Counted from the stretch's first letter, positions 51,529-60,627 are shown. The stretch is 64,000 bases of DNA from Niallia taxi (GCF_004005475.1 NZ_RZTZ01000014.1:1-64000); one strand, 5' to 3'. The notes: generated from the sequence alone by a model not told the origin. Translations and numbers: made by a program.

Positions 51529-53859
51529 TTATGATTGCTGGTTAGTGAAAAAGTTCAAAGCTTGCATCACATCTTCTTCTGTAAGCAATGAATAATCAAT
51601 TTGGTCATCTGTTGCTTCCATAATGCGTAATGCTTGCATTTGCACAGATTCATCTACTAAATTTGTCGCAAACCGTCCATTACCATTCGTTTGGAATGTT
51701 GTTAATCTCGTCTGCAAAGCAAACTTCGCAGCTTTATCAAGATGATAATCGAATTTAGCTGCATATGACTCCATTATTTCGATTAATTCATCCTTATTAT
51801 AATCCTCAAAATGAATAAATTTCTTAAAACGAGAGGTTAGCCCAGGGTTGCTTGCGAGCAATGCTTTTGTTTCATCAGGATAACCCGCTAAAACAACGAC
51901 TAGATTTTCATTATGTCTTGTCATTTCCATAACAAGTGTATCGATTGCTTCTTTGCCGAAATCCTGGTTAGATCCAGATAGTAATGAATAGGCCTCATCA
52001 ATAAACAAAACGCCGCCAAGTGCTTCTCTAATTTTCTTTTTCGTCTTAATCGCAGTTTGTCCGACAAATCCAGCGATAAAATCAGCTCTGCTTGCAACAA
52101 CAAGATGCCCTCTTTTTAAAATTCCGCAATCCTTTAAAAACTGCGCATATAATTTTGCTACAGTTGTCTTTCCTGTCCCTGGGTTGCCGGTAAAGACAGC
52201 ATGAAGCTGTATTGGTAAATTCTTTTTAGAATTTGTTCTTCTAAGTTGCTGTACTTTAACAAAGGAAATAATCTTGTTCATTTCGTCTTTTACCTTCGTT
52301 AACCCAATCATTGCATCAAGCTCATCTGCTGGATTTTCAGATGACTCTTCCTCTGCTGCTGCAAAATCATTACCTTCAAGCAAAGTGTATGTCAAGAATT
52401 GCTTGTTTGAATGTGCTTGAGAGCCTTTGTTAAATATCGCATCTAGTACAATGTTTTTAACCGCTCTCGCATTACCAAAGCTTTCATCGACCTGCTCTTT
52501 TTCAAGACGCAGCTCTAATTGTTGCTTGCCTTCCTCACTAATAACATAATCATTGTCATTGGCAATTTTTTCCCCAATCTCTACTAACTCTTCTGCCGTG
52601 TAATTAGGTAAATGAATCAAATTGGATGTTGGAAAACGGCTGCTAAGACCATGATTTCCATCTAAAAACTGTCTCATTTCCTCTGGATAGCCTGCTAGGA
52701 TCACAGCAAATTTCCCGCCAAATTCAGAGCTTGTCATTAAAGAAACCAATGTATCAATTGCTGTTTGTCCATAATCACTTCCTTGGCCATCGCGATTTAA
52801 GCTATACGCTTCATCAATAAATAACACCCCGCCAAGTGATTGCTTCACAACATTACGGACATTTTCCTCCGTTTGGCCCATATAACCTCCCACAAGCTGA
52901 GAGCGGTCTGTTTCCACTACCTCCTGACTTGGAAGGACACCTAACTCATAATATATTTTAGCCATTAACCGTGCCAATGTAGTTTTTCCTGTCCCTGGGT
53001 TTCCGGTGAAAATCATATTTAGACTTAATTCATCCTGGATAGTAAAGCCTAACTTCTTTCTTGAATTCTGATATTTCAGGAACTGGTAGAAGTCCTTTAC
53101 GCGATTTTTAACCTTTTCCAGTCCAATCATTTGCTGAAGCTGTTCAAGTGCGGAAATAGTTTCTTCCTTCATTTCATCTGACTCTTCCTCTACAAAAATG
53201 GCGAGCCAAGCAGTTTTCAATTCATTCAGTTCTTCAATCAGCTTTTTGACACTGTCATAATAAATGGATGTATGAAATACACCACTGATTGATTCTTCAT
53301 ATTCCTCAGAAGACTGAAGTAGCTGCGAAGTTTTTTGTGTAACTTCGTCAAGTAAGGAGATGATTTCTTTATATTTATCTTCAGCCAGCTTATTATTAAA
53401 TGTCACTGCAGCAGTGCTGTTTGAGATAATCTCGTCCTTTTCATCATCTACCATGTTTAAAAACATTCGGCAATTGTTAATATATTGCTCAGCTATCTTT
53501 CTTTTCGCTGTTCTGTTATCCGTTTCTCGTATCGCAGGAAAGTTCAACATCTCTAAAAGATCTTCATAATTTTTCCAATCGTTTTGGGAAAGGTATTTAT
53601 TCGCTTCCTTATTGTGCGGATCCAATTCCTTCGCTTTTTTGAGCCAAGCACTGGCAATTGTATCCCTTTCATTTGTGTTTAATCTGGAAATCGCCGCAAT
53701 TGTCAATAATCTAGAAATCATTTCAGGCGTCTCTGTTTCGTCTAATGTTTGAATGACAGATAAAACCGTTTTTTCACTTTTAATGATTCCCGTATTTTTA
53801 AATTCCTCTTCCAGAGTAGCGATTGTTTGACTGACAGTATTTTCGACTTTTTTCTCCAT
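51529..53859 (-). CDS. Tandem CbbX/SpoVK-type AAA+ ATPase with helical N-terminal domain
   Basis: A 776-residue soluble protein. Residues 1-230 are helical, with a TPR-like repeat near 60-95. Two CbbX-class AAA+ modules follow: Walker A T-G-N-P-G-T-G-K-T-T near 284 and 561, and Walker B G-G-V-L-F-I-D-E-A-Y-S-L in each. Conserved pore-loop-like G-Y-M-G-Q and G-F-V-G-Q segments follow each Walker A. SpoVK (about 320 aa) has one such module, and EccA of type VII secretion has a TPR domain plus one. The double form suggests a remodelling machine whose substrate is unknown. It is monocistronic with a weak ribosome site. Confidence 0.8.
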   Translation of the reverse strand: MEKKVENTVSQTIATLEEEFKNTGIIKSEKTVLSVIQTLDETETPEMISRLLTIAAISRLNTNERDTIASAWLKKAKELDPHNKEANKYLSQNDWKNYEDLLEMLNFPAIRETDNRTAKRKIAEQYINNCRMFLNMVDDEKDEIISNSTAAVTFNNKLAEDKYKEIISLLDEVTQKTSQLLQSSEEYEESISGVFHTSIYYDSVKKLIEELNELKTAWLAIFVEEESDEMKEETISALEQLQQMIGLEKVKNRVKDFYQFLKYQNSRKKLGFTIQDELSLNMIFTGNPGTGKTTLARLMAKIYYELGVLPSQEVVETDRSQLVGGYMGQTEENVRNVVKQSLGGVLFIDEAYSLNRDGQGSDYGQTAIDTLVSLMTSSEFGGKFAVILAGYPEEMRQFLDGNHGLSSRFPTSNLIHLPNYTAEELVEIGEKIANDNDYVISEEGKQQLELRLEKEQVDESFGNARAVKNIVLDAIFNKGSQAHSNKQFLTYTLLEGNDFAAAEEESSENPADELDAMIGLTKVKDEMNKIISFVKVQQLRRTNSKKNLPIQLHAVFTGNPGTGKTTVAKLYAQFLKDCGILKRGHLVVASRADFIAGFVGQTAIKTKKKIREALGGVLFIDEAYSLLSGSNQDFGKEAIDTLVMEMTRHNENLVVVLAGYPDETKALLASNPGLTSRFKKFIHFEDYNKDELIEIMESYAAKFDYHLDKAAKFALQTRLTTFQTNGNGRFATNLVDESVQMQALRIMEATDDQIDYSLLTEEDVMQALNFFTNQQS

Positions 53860-53977
53860 TTACTTCTTCACTTCACTTACATATAAGTTTAATTTACATC
53901 TTCTTATAGTACCATAATCTTCATTTATCCGTTAATCATTTTAACTTGTTTTTCACAAGGTTCAGAAACAAAGAAAA

Positions 53978-53999
53978 GCTTCCGCTACAATGCGGAAGC
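53978..53999. terminator. Intrinsic terminator after sspN
   Basis: GCTTCCGC and GCGGAAGC form a perfect 8-bp stem with a 6-base loop and T-rich flanks in both directions. Confidence 0.8.
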
Positions 54000-54005
54000 C
54001 CTTTT

Positions 54006-54149
54006 TTATTCACCTTTTGTTTGAATTACTTGTGCATGCTGACCTGATGTATCTTGCATTTTTTTGCCTTTATTACCGCCAAATCCTCTCGATTTTGTTC
54101 CGATATGGCTAGGTACAAAGTGCTTGCTGTCTTTTTTTGGATTGCTCAT
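54006..54149 (-). CDS. sspN: Small acid-soluble spore protein, SspN type
   Basis: A 47-residue peptide with the SspN layout: [11 protein letters not shown] near the start, then [13 protein letters not shown] and V-I-Q-T-K-G-E at the end. Members are made in the forespore and held in the spore core. AAGGAGGGG precedes the ATG at 54149. In B. subtilis sspN is followed by tlp; here a terminator follows at once, so no tlp is linked. Confidence 0.88.
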   Translation of the reverse strand: MSNPKKDSKHFVPSHIGTKSRGFGGNKGKKMQDTSGQHAQVIQTKGE

Positions 54150-54222
54150 CATTATCCCCTCCTTCCTTATAAGTTTGCACATGGAAGGAAGAGGTGATGT
54201 GTGGCAAAATTTTCTCTAATGG

Positions 54223-54354
54223 TTATCTTGCTTTTTTAAGATGCTTCTTTTCAATTCGTTCCTCTATTTTTTCAATTGCTTCCCTGTCCTTTAGCAATTG
54301 CAATTTATTTTCAGTTACTAGCTCCTGGAAGGAACGTTTACGAGGTTTTCTCAT
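54223..54354 (-). CDS. FbpB-like small basic protein (43 aa)
   Basis: A 43-residue basic helix with the family phrase S-F-Q-E-L-V-T-E-N-K-L-Q-L-L-K-D and I-E-K-I-E-E-R-I-E-K-K. This is the FbpB family pattern; in B. subtilis FbpB is Fur-regulated and helps the FsrA sRNA silence iron-using genes. Many bacilli have several paralogues of unknown role. AAAGGAG precedes the ATG. A consensus promoter about 135 bases upstream carries a cre-like rather than an obvious Fur site. Confidence 0.78.
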   Translation of the reverse strand: MRKPRKRSFQELVTENKLQLLKDREAIEKIEERIEKKHLKKAR

Positions 54355-54499
54355 TATTTTATCTCCTTTATCCTTTTATATTTCCATAATTCCCAAAATT
54401 TCAAGAAATTATTACTTATTTGCTGAAATTCTTTTAAAAGTTAGAAAAATCTTTTTTTTCTGAAAATAATGGACGTATATGCTGTTTTGTTCCGCCTTC

Positions 54500-54528
54500 A
54501 TTATAAGGGATGTCCTTATAATTGTAAA
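54500..54528 (-). promoter_or_regulatory. Consensus SigA promoter facing the fbpB-like gene
   Basis: In the minus direction TTTACA (54523-54528), a 17-base spacer and TATAAT (54500-54505). The predicted transcript has a leader of about 140 bases before the fbpB-like start. Confidence 0.65.
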
Positions 54529-54537
54529 GCGCTTACA
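54523..54537 (-). promoter_or_regulatory. cre-like palindrome over the -35
   Basis: TGTAAGCGCTTTACA in the minus direction matches the cre consensus except for one extra base in the right half. It overlaps the TTTACA -35, so a CcpA-like factor bound here would be expected to repress. Confidence 0.45.
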
Positions 54538-54538
54538 A

Positions 54539-55057
54539 TCAATCTTTACTTTCTATTAACTTTTTCATTACATTTAATGACATAACAGTGAAGTATTTGT
54601 TCCTAATAATACCATTTTCATCAATAAAAAAAGTGGTTGGAATTGTCATTACTTTATATGCTTCATTAATGCCATCTGGATTATCCAAAAGGACAGGAAA
54701 AGAAACATTCATCTTCTTTGTAAAAACAGCAACAGCTTGCGGTTTGCCGCCATCAATATTTACTGCCAATACCTCAACAGTCCCCTTGTTCTCTTGATAG
54801 AACTTTTCTATTTCAGGTATTTCCTGCTTACATGGCGGACACCATGTTGCCCAAAAATTAATGATTACTTTTTTCCCTCTTAAACTGGATAGGCGTACAT
54901 CCTTTCCTTGCAGATTCTTCAATGTAAAATCTGGTGCTATGTTACCAACATTAATGCCAATATTAGCTTCAAGCTTATTAGCAGCTGTTTGTGGTATATC
55001 TAAAAACATAATGCTGAAACTAATCAGGATACTTAAAAGTAATGTTGTTTTTTTCAT
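54539..55057 (-). CDS. ResA/TlpA-like thiol-disulfide oxidoreductase
   Basis: A 172-residue thioredoxin-fold protein secreted or anchored by an N-terminal hydrophobic segment (4-24). The active site W-A-T-W-C-P-P-C-K lies near 70-78 and the cis-Pro in I-P-T-T near 138. It resembles ResA and StoA, which keep apocytochrome or spore-envelope thiols reduced. Neither res nor ccd genes are adjacent, so the client is unknown. TTGAGGTG precedes the ATG. Confidence 0.87.
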   Translation of the reverse strand: MKKTTLLLSILISFSIMFLDIPQTAANKLEANIGINVGNIAPDFTLKNLQGKDVRLSSLRGKKVIINFWATWCPPCKQEIPEIEKFYQENKGTVEVLAVNIDGGKPQAVAVFTKKMNVSFPVLLDNPDGINEAYKVMTIPTTFFIDENGIIRNKYFTVMSLNVMKKLIESKD

Positions 55058-55713
55058 ATGAGTTCACCTCAATTAATCATCATTATTTTTAAGTTTTCCT
55101 ATTTCACTTTATTTACAATGTTTTTTTCTGGAAGTGTTTTTGAATGCGTAGAATTAATAGTGCAGAGAAACACCTTATTTAATACGCATGCTAGTAATGA
55201 ATCAGCTTAAACCTTGTTCCTGCTTCCTTTACTTTAACCTTTTTCTAGACAAAAATATATACACTTGACTTAATGTTGCGAATATTGTCATATTTAAAGT
55301 TTTAAAAATTAAAAGAGGCTGGGGCAAAACAAAAGATAACCTTTCTAAACACGAATAATAAAATTACATCTAAATTTGAAAAAGGAAGCACGTGACTAAA
55401 TAGAATAGGGGTTTAAAATTAGTTCGTTTCATTGCGCTACAGTCACTCGCTTTCCGCGGGGAGGAAGATGAGCCTCCTCGTCTTCGCCTGCGGGGTCTCA
55501 TCCTTTCCTCTATTTCCCGCAGGAGTCGAGTGCCCTCCGCTCCATTCCACTAGAATTTCTAATCATTGTATTAAAACTAGTAAACACGAAAACCAAACTA
55601 TTTAATCATAGAATGATTAAATAGTTCGGTTTTTATACATATTCACATACTTTTATCCCAGCCTCATTTAATGTTATAAAAATTAAAAAGCAGCCTTATA
55701 AAGGCTGCTCCAC
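55058..55713. other. Long intergenic region holding repeat copy B
   Basis: A 656-bp gap. The left 250 bases are AT-rich with no visible gene or hairpin. The right part is the complete dispersed repeat. Confidence 0.55.
55315..55665 (-). repeat. Dispersed intergenic repeat, copy B (complete, 351 bp)
   Basis: The ends are inverted: GAGGCTGGGGCAAAA at 55315-55329 and TTTTATCCCAGCCTC at 55651-55665 (13 of 15 match). Inside are the hairpin AACCAAACTATTTAATCAT/ATGATTAAATAGTTCGGTT (55591-55634) and a GC-rich core (about 55426-55555). The core includes CCCGCAGG pairing with CCTGCGGG and the phrase CTCGCTTTCCGCGGGGAGGA. It codes for nothing and has the form of a MITE-like element or a mobile RNA-structure repeat. 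Related GC-rich core sequences are, from memory, common between genes of many Bacillus genomes. Confidence 0.85.
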
Positions 55714-56271
55714 TTAAAATCTGTCCTGTTCTTTTGTTAAGATTTTGCCTGTTTCTGCTGATATGGTCATTTCCGTTTCTATGCCATTTTGTGAGGTTAC
55801 TTCAAGCTCATATACAAATTGGGCATTCTCTTCATCTAGATCGAATTCAGTTATTACTCCACTTGCTTCTTTTAAAGCTATTTCTTTAGCTTTTTCTTCT
55901 GTTATTTTTATTTTTTCAGCCAGCATATCCTTTGTTATTACAGTGCCTTTTTCTGCGTCAACATAAATATCCTCTTGATCGTCAGCAAATTCTACTTGGT
56001 AAACGGAGTCTCCATTATGAGTGTATTCTTGCTCTACTTCTTCCACCATCGTGTTTCTTTCCTTACCGGCAATATCAGCTGCTTCCTGCTTTGATACAGT
56101 TGGTTCTGCTTGTGTAATGCTCTTAACAATACCGCCATTTGCATATACATCTCTGTCGTCAACTAAGTCATATGCTGCTGCCCCGCCAAAACCAATGACC
56201 GCAGCACCAATACCGTATGTTAACCATTTTGATTGCTTTAATTTATTCCAAGCTTTATTAATAAAATTCAT
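55714..56271 (-). CDS. ykoI: PepSY-domain membrane protein (YkoI-like)
   Basis: A 185-residue protein with an N-terminal membrane helix (16-36) and an extracytoplasmic part of two PepSY units. The first begins near V-S-K-Q-E-A-A-D-I-A and the second near I-T-E-E-K-A-K-E-I-A-L-K-E. Each ends in a strand that precedes Gly-rich or I-L-T-K-E. PepSY domains are thought to inhibit or sense proteases near the cell surface. It follows a kinase-PepSY unit as in B. subtilis ykoGH-ykoJI, separated by about 100 bases with its own AAGGAGG. Confidence 0.8.
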   Translation of the reverse strand: MNFINKAWNKLKQSKWLTYGIGAAVIGFGGAAAYDLVDDRDVYANGGIVKSITQAEPTVSKQEAADIAGKERNTMVEEVEQEYTHNGDSVYQVEFADDQEDIYVDAEKGTVITKDMLAEKIKITEEKAKEIALKEASGVITEFDLDEENAQFVYELEVTSQNGIETEMTISAETGKILTKEQDRF

Positions 56272-56371
56272 GTGAATTCCTCCTTCTTTTCTATAATTTC
56301 ATCATATCCTGAGAAAATGATAAGATATGAGCAGAAATATGAGAAATTGATGAGAAATTCTAATGAGTGTA

Positions 56372-57076
56372 TTAATCTTCCTCCCAGTTTATAGATTCAA
56401 TAACACCTGAATAGGCATTGATATACATTTTTACCTCTTTATTATGATCTGTATCTATTTCAAGCTCATAGACGAGTCCAAAATCATCATCCTCTTCCAG
56501 CTCTATCTCCGCAACTTTGCCCGGTATTTCTTTTAAGGCAATTTCCTTGGCTTTTTCTTGAGAAATGTATTCTGAACTGTTTCCTAAAGCTTCTTTGGTA
56601 ATATCTCCTGTTTGCCGGTTTAACAAATAAGCCTGTTCACTAGAGTCTGTTTTAATGATAAAAGAGTAATAAGGTATTTTATTTTGTACAGTTTCCTCTA
56701 TTGTTAATAAGTCACCGTTTATTTGTTCCTTAATAAGAGCGGTCGCTTCGTTTTCCTGCATAAGACCGCTAATAGCAGCATTATTTTTTAACGATTGCAA
56801 AGAAAGTGATAAAATTTTGCCTGTCTTCTTTATTAGTTCCATTTGATATGTGCCAGTATTGTTTTCAAACACAATATTAAAAATGTCACCTTCCTCCGCT
56901 TTCTTTTCTGAAATACTGTTTATTGTTCCACCATAAGTAGTCACAGCAAATTCCTTCGCTTCTGTTTCTGTAATCGAATCAGTATTTTTTAAATAGACAG
57001 CAATAACGCCGACAGCTAGTAGGACAAACAGCAATATACAGGCGGCGGTGATTAACAGTTTTTTGTTTACAATCAT
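56372..57076 (-). CDS. ykoJ: PepSY-domain membrane protein (YkoJ-like)
   Basis: A 234-residue protein with an N-terminal membrane anchor (8-28) and an external region of PepSY-like repeats. I-T-E-T-E-A-K-E-F-A near 35 and I-S-Q-E-K-A-K-E-I-A-L-K-E near 167 mark repeat starts. Its ATG overlaps the kinase stop (ATGA), so it is co-translated with the sensor. It is a likely partner or target of that sensor system. It shares the second repeat almost exactly with the downstream PepSY protein. Confidence 0.8.
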   Translation of the reverse strand: MIVNKKLLITAACILLFVLLAVGVIAVYLKNTDSITETEAKEFAVTTYGGTINSISEKKAEEGDIFNIVFENNTGTYQMELIKKTGKILSLSLQSLKNNAAISGLMQENEATALIKEQINGDLLTIEETVQNKIPYYSFIIKTDSSEQAYLLNRQTGDITKEALGNSSEYISQEKAKEIALKEIPGKVAEIELEEDDDFGLVYELEIDTDHNKEVKMYINAYSGVIESINWEED

Positions 57077-58437
57077 TTACTCACCGCCTTTAAATCTGCA
57101 GGGAAAGAGCAAATAAATGTGGAGCCTTCACCAAGAACACTTTGCACTGCAATTTTCCCATTATGTGCATCAACTATTTGCTTTGCGATAGCAAGCCCAA
57201 GGCCAGCTCCGCCAGTCTCTCGATTTCTCGCCTTATCAGTCCGAAAAAACCGATCAAATATAAATTCCTTGTGATCATCGGCAATGCCAAAGCCATTATC
57301 GGTTACCTGCAAAAATACTGTTTTAGCGTTTATATAAGCAGTTATGTTTACATGATCCGCTCCGTATTTAAATGCATTATCAATAAATATAAGCAGAAGC
57401 TGCTTCATTTTTTGTCTGTCAGCGGTAATGAACACTTCTTTACTAGCGACATCAACTTCAACCTTACGGCCAGTCGCCATTTCCATATCCTTTGCCGTCT
57501 GACAGCAGAGCTCCCGTAAATTTATTTCCTCCATTTGCAGCTCAAGGAGATCATCTGCCTTTGCCAATTCAAGCATATCATTTGTCATTTCCTTCATTCG
57601 CACTGCTTCTGACAGGATTGCATCGATTCCTTCCTCTAATGCATCCGGTTTATTTTTGCCCCAGCGCTTCAGCATATTTGCATAGCTTTCGATTACCGTC
57701 AGCGGTGTTCTCAGCTCGTGTGATGCATCATATACAAATTGCTTCTGCTTGTCGTATTGAATTTCTAACCTCGAAATCATGTTATTAAAGGTACTTCCTA
57801 GTTGAAATAACTCATCCTTGCTTTTATCTTTTAAGGGAAGCTTTTGAAAGCTGCCGTTAGACTGGATGTCCTCCATTGTTCTTATCAATGATTGAATTGG
57901 CGTTAAAATAAAGCTTGAAAGTACTCTTCCTGCTAAAAAGGTTGGTATGATAATAAGTATTGTGCCAATAATTAAAATCAGCTGCAAAATATGTAATATC
58001 CCTACAGAGCTGTCTATATTTTCGGACATTTCCAGCTTTACGATATTGCCATTATTCCAAACGACTGGCATGGATGCGACAGAGAAGGTATTCCCATCGT
58101 GCTTTAAGACTTCTTCAGTCTGTGCCTCTGAATAAAAATGCTCCATTTCTGCATAACTCGAATCCTTTGTACTTGTAAAAAGGACCGTGTTTTTTGCGTC
58201 AATAACACGGATCATCCCCTCTGTTGGGACAAATGCACGAAGAAGAGAATTTTGGTTCGTTTCCGTTGTAGCAGTTTGGATATTTCTTGCAGTCTGTATT
58301 AGCTTAGCTGCAGTTTCATTTGTCTCATTTCGCAGGATTTCCTTTTGAAAAACAAAATATATGGTTGTATTTAAGCAAATCATCATAATTACAAGTAATA
58401 ATGTCGAAAAAACTTGAATTCTAGTTCTTACTTTCAT
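57073..58437 (-). CDS. ykoH: Sensor histidine kinase, YkoH-like
   Basis: A 454-residue membrane kinase: TM1 near 9-29, an external loop of about 120 residues, TM2 near 150-172, and a HAMP segment. The H-box Y-D-A-S-H-E-L-R-T-P-L lies near 238. The ATPase domain has F-I-D-N-A-F-K-Y, D-N-G-F-G-I and G-G-A-G-L-G-L-A. It overlaps ykoG by four bases upstream and the PepSY gene by four bases downstream. It is a paralogue of the ArlS-like kinase at 32524-33936. Confidence 0.85.
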   Translation of the reverse strand: MKVRTRIQVFSTLLLVIMMICLNTTIYFVFQKEILRNETNETAAKLIQTARNIQTATTETNQNSLLRAFVPTEGMIRVIDAKNTVLFTSTKDSSYAEMEHFYSEAQTEEVLKHDGNTFSVASMPVVWNNGNIVKLEMSENIDSSVGILHILQLILIIGTILIIIPTFLAGRVLSSFILTPIQSLIRTMEDIQSNGSFQKLPLKDKSKDELFQLGSTFNNMISRLEIQYDKQKQFVYDASHELRTPLTVIESYANMLKRWGKNKPDALEEGIDAILSEAVRMKEMTNDMLELAKADDLLELQMEEINLRELCCQTAKDMEMATGRKVEVDVASKEVFITADRQKMKQLLLIFIDNAFKYGADHVNITAYINAKTVFLQVTDNGFGIADDHKEFIFDRFFRTDKARNRETGGAGLGLAIAKQIVDAHNGKIAVQSVLGEGSTFICSFPADLKAVSK

Positions 58438-59138
58438 ATAGTAGTATCCTTAATAACATACCCGATTCCACGAATTGTCTGAATCAACTGCTTTTCAAAC
58501 TCATAATCGATTTTTTTTCGCAAATATCGAATATAAACATCCACCACATTTGTATCTGCCATAAAGTCATAGCCCCATACATGATTTAAGATCTGTTCTC
58601 TTGACAACACAATATTCTTATTTTCCATTAAGTAAAGCAGTAGCTCGAATTCTCTTGGTGTGAGCTCGATATCGATATTTGCCCTTTTCACCGAATAGGA
58701 CTTCACAAAAACCTGTAAGTCGTCTACCTGCAGGATTTTTTCCTGCTCGTGTTTCATATGCATTTTGCTGATACGCAGGCTTGCTCTAATTCGAGCGAGG
58801 AGCTCTTCAATTTGAAAGGGTTTTGTCATATAATCATTGGCACCTAAGTCAAGTCCTGTTACCTTGTCTGGAATGGAATCTCTGGCCGTCAACAAAATCA
58901 CCGGAACATTTACAGATGCATTGCGCATCCTTCTTAAAATTTCCAACCCGCTTATTTCTGGCAGCATTACATCAAGCAACACAAGATCCCAATTGCCTGC
59001 AAGCACTTTTTCGAGCCCCTGTTCGCCTGCATGCTCTGCATGTACTTCATAGCCTTCATACTCCAGTTCCATTGTAATAATTCTTGCTATTTTCTTTTCA
59101 TCCTCAATCACAAGAATTTTATCCTTTGTCAAATTCAT
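58434..59138 (-). CDS. ykoG: OmpR-family response regulator, YkoG-like
   Basis: A 234-residue regulator with receiver pocket I-E-D-E-K, phospho-Asp in L-L-D-V-M-L-P near 56 and T-K-P-F near 105. A winged-helix output domain ends Q-L-I-Q-T-I-R-G-I-G-Y-V-I-K. The ATG at 59138 follows GAGGGGGC; an earlier in-frame ATG at 59174 has no ribosome site. It leads a four-gene operon with the kinase and two PepSY genes. Confidence 0.85.
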   Translation of the reverse strand: MNLTKDKILVIEDEKKIARIITMELEYEGYEVHAEHAGEQGLEKVLAGNWDLVLLDVMLPEISGLEILRRMRNASVNVPVILLTARDSIPDKVTGLDLGANDYMTKPFQIEELLARIRASLRISKMHMKHEQEKILQVDDLQVFVKSYSVKRANIDIELTPREFELLLYLMENKNIVLSREQILNHVWGYDFMADTNVVDVYIRYLRKKIDYEFEKQLIQTIRGIGYVIKDTTI

Positions 59139-59210
59139 AAGCCCCCTCGTTTTAGTATCTATGTTAAATAACATTTATTCTCTACTTTATATTATAGTGA
59201 ATTCGCAAAT

Positions 59211-59268
59211 AAAAAAAGGCTCTCCTGCCAATGTTCATCCACTTGGATGAATACTGTGCAGAAAAGCC
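59211..59268 (-). terminator. Terminator of ppaC
   Basis: An outer stem, GGCT with AGCC, and an inner perfect stem, TTCATCC with GGATGAA, with paired sequence between. Seven T follow in the minus direction. Confidence 0.85.
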
Positions 59269-59276
59269 GTTAATTC

Positions 59277-60206
59277 TTATTTAGATAATACTTCTGTCAA
59301 TACTGGTACGATTTGTTTCTTACGTGAAACAACACCTTTTAACAATGCAGTATTGTTTTCCAAGCTTACTCCAAATGCTTGTTCAACAGCATCCACTTTA
59401 CTACCAAGTGCAAGAGCAACAGAATCATTATTCAAAATATCTGTTACAACAAGTAAAAATAAATCAAGCTCTTTATCAGCAATCACTTTGCTTAATACTG
59501 CTTCTATTTCCGCTTGCTTAGCTAGGACATCATTTGTGTCAACAGCATTTACTTGCGCAACCTCAACCTTATATGATCCCATTGGGAATTCCTTCGCATC
59601 AAGGCTAATTAATTGCTCTACTGTTTTATCGCTTAAATCAGCGCCAGCTTTCAGCATGTCCAACCCGTATTGCTCAAGGTTAATTCCTGCAATTTCAGCA
59701 AGCTCTTGAGCTGCTTTAACATCCTGCTCTGTGCAAGTTGGAGATTTGAACAATAAGGAATCGGAAATGATAGCAGATACCATCAAACCAGCAATTTCTT
59801 TTTTAATCTCTACATTATTCTCTTTGTAAAGCTTGTTAAGAATCGTTGCTGTACAACCAACTGGCTCAGCACGGTAATATAGAGGATCACTAGTTTCGAA
59901 ATTTGCAATGCGGTGGTGGTCGATAACTTCAAGGATAGAAACCTCTTTAATGTCTTCCACACTTTGCTGGAATTCATTGTGGTCTACAAGAATAACAGAA
60001 TCTGTTTCTTCTGAAACCTTTTGTATGTATCTTGGAGCTTCTGCTTTAAAAGTATCTAGAGCAAATTGTGTTTCGCCATTGATGTCACCTAGACGAACAG
60101 CTTCTGCTTCAACTCCTAATGCCTTTTTCAATTCTGCATATGCGATAGCAGAACAAATCGTATCCGTATCTGGATTTTTATGACCAAAAACTAAAACTTT
60201 TCCCAT
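59277..60206 (-). CDS. ppaC: Manganese-dependent inorganic pyrophosphatase
   Basis: A 309-residue family II pyrophosphatase of the DHH superfamily, which hydrolyses pyrophosphate from biosynthesis. Metal motifs are G-H-K-N-P-D-T-D near 8-15, D-H-N-E near 75, D-H-H near 97 and a late S-R-K-K-Q near 295 (DHHA2 substrate site). The length fits B. subtilis PpaC. AAGGAG precedes the ATG. It is monocistronic. Confidence 0.95.
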   Translation of the reverse strand: MGKVLVFGHKNPDTDTICSAIAYAELKKALGVEAEAVRLGDINGETQFALDTFKAEAPRYIQKVSEETDSVILVDHNEFQQSVEDIKEVSILEVIDHHRIANFETSDPLYYRAEPVGCTATILNKLYKENNVEIKKEIAGLMVSAIISDSLLFKSPTCTEQDVKAAQELAEIAGINLEQYGLDMLKAGADLSDKTVEQLISLDAKEFPMGSYKVEVAQVNAVDTNDVLAKQAEIEAVLSKVIADKELDLFLLVVTDILNNDSVALALGSKVDAVEQAFGVSLENNTALLKGVVSRKKQIVPVLTEVLSK

Positions 60207-60627
60207 TCTTTAATTCTCCTTGTAACTGAAATTATTGATATAGATAAACAAGGTTGCGCCGTTTATCAATGTATTTATTGTATCATATCGCAAGCAAAAA
60301 TAAAGAATCGTTAGACAAAATCTCCCTCTTAATTTATCGGAATTATAATTTTGTACTAGTTGTGCTAGATTTTGTCTGCTAGTTAGCATAGCAAAAGTGG
60401 ATGAGACAAAACGCAATATAAGCTATCTAAATACGAGTTATAAAACTTTGAAGCATCGAGCTTGGAATTTACTTTTAGAATTAGTTCGTTTCAATAAGCT
60501 ATATCCCACTAAGATTTTTAATTTATGTTTTTAAACAAAAAAAACTGAACTATTCATCAATAATCGATAAATAGTTCAGTTATATCTTGGACTTCATACT
60601 TACGTCCAAACCTCATCTATAAAACTA
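60207..60627. other. Intergenic region between glnA and ppaC with repeat copy D
   Basis: A 421-bp gap. The first ~190 bases should hold the ppaC promoter; no clear consensus was seen. The rest is the dispersed repeat. The 68-codon frame at 60210-60416 is not supported by a ribosome site. Confidence 0.5.
60400..60617 (-). repeat. Dispersed intergenic repeat, copy D (core deleted)
   Basis: It begins GGATGAGACAAAA at 60400 and ends GTCCAAACCTCATC at 60617. The hairpin AACTGAACTATT / AATAGTTCAGTT lies at 60542-60581. In the minus direction AATCTTAGTGG joins almost directly to ATTGAAACGAACTAATT, which in copies A and B flank the GC-rich core, so the core has been cleanly lost. It lies just downstream of glnA and may terminate it. 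Confidence 0.75.

Noticed and set aside
51921-52103. Internal minus-strand ORF in the AAA+ gene
   Set aside because: Out-of-frame shadow of the second ATPase domain.
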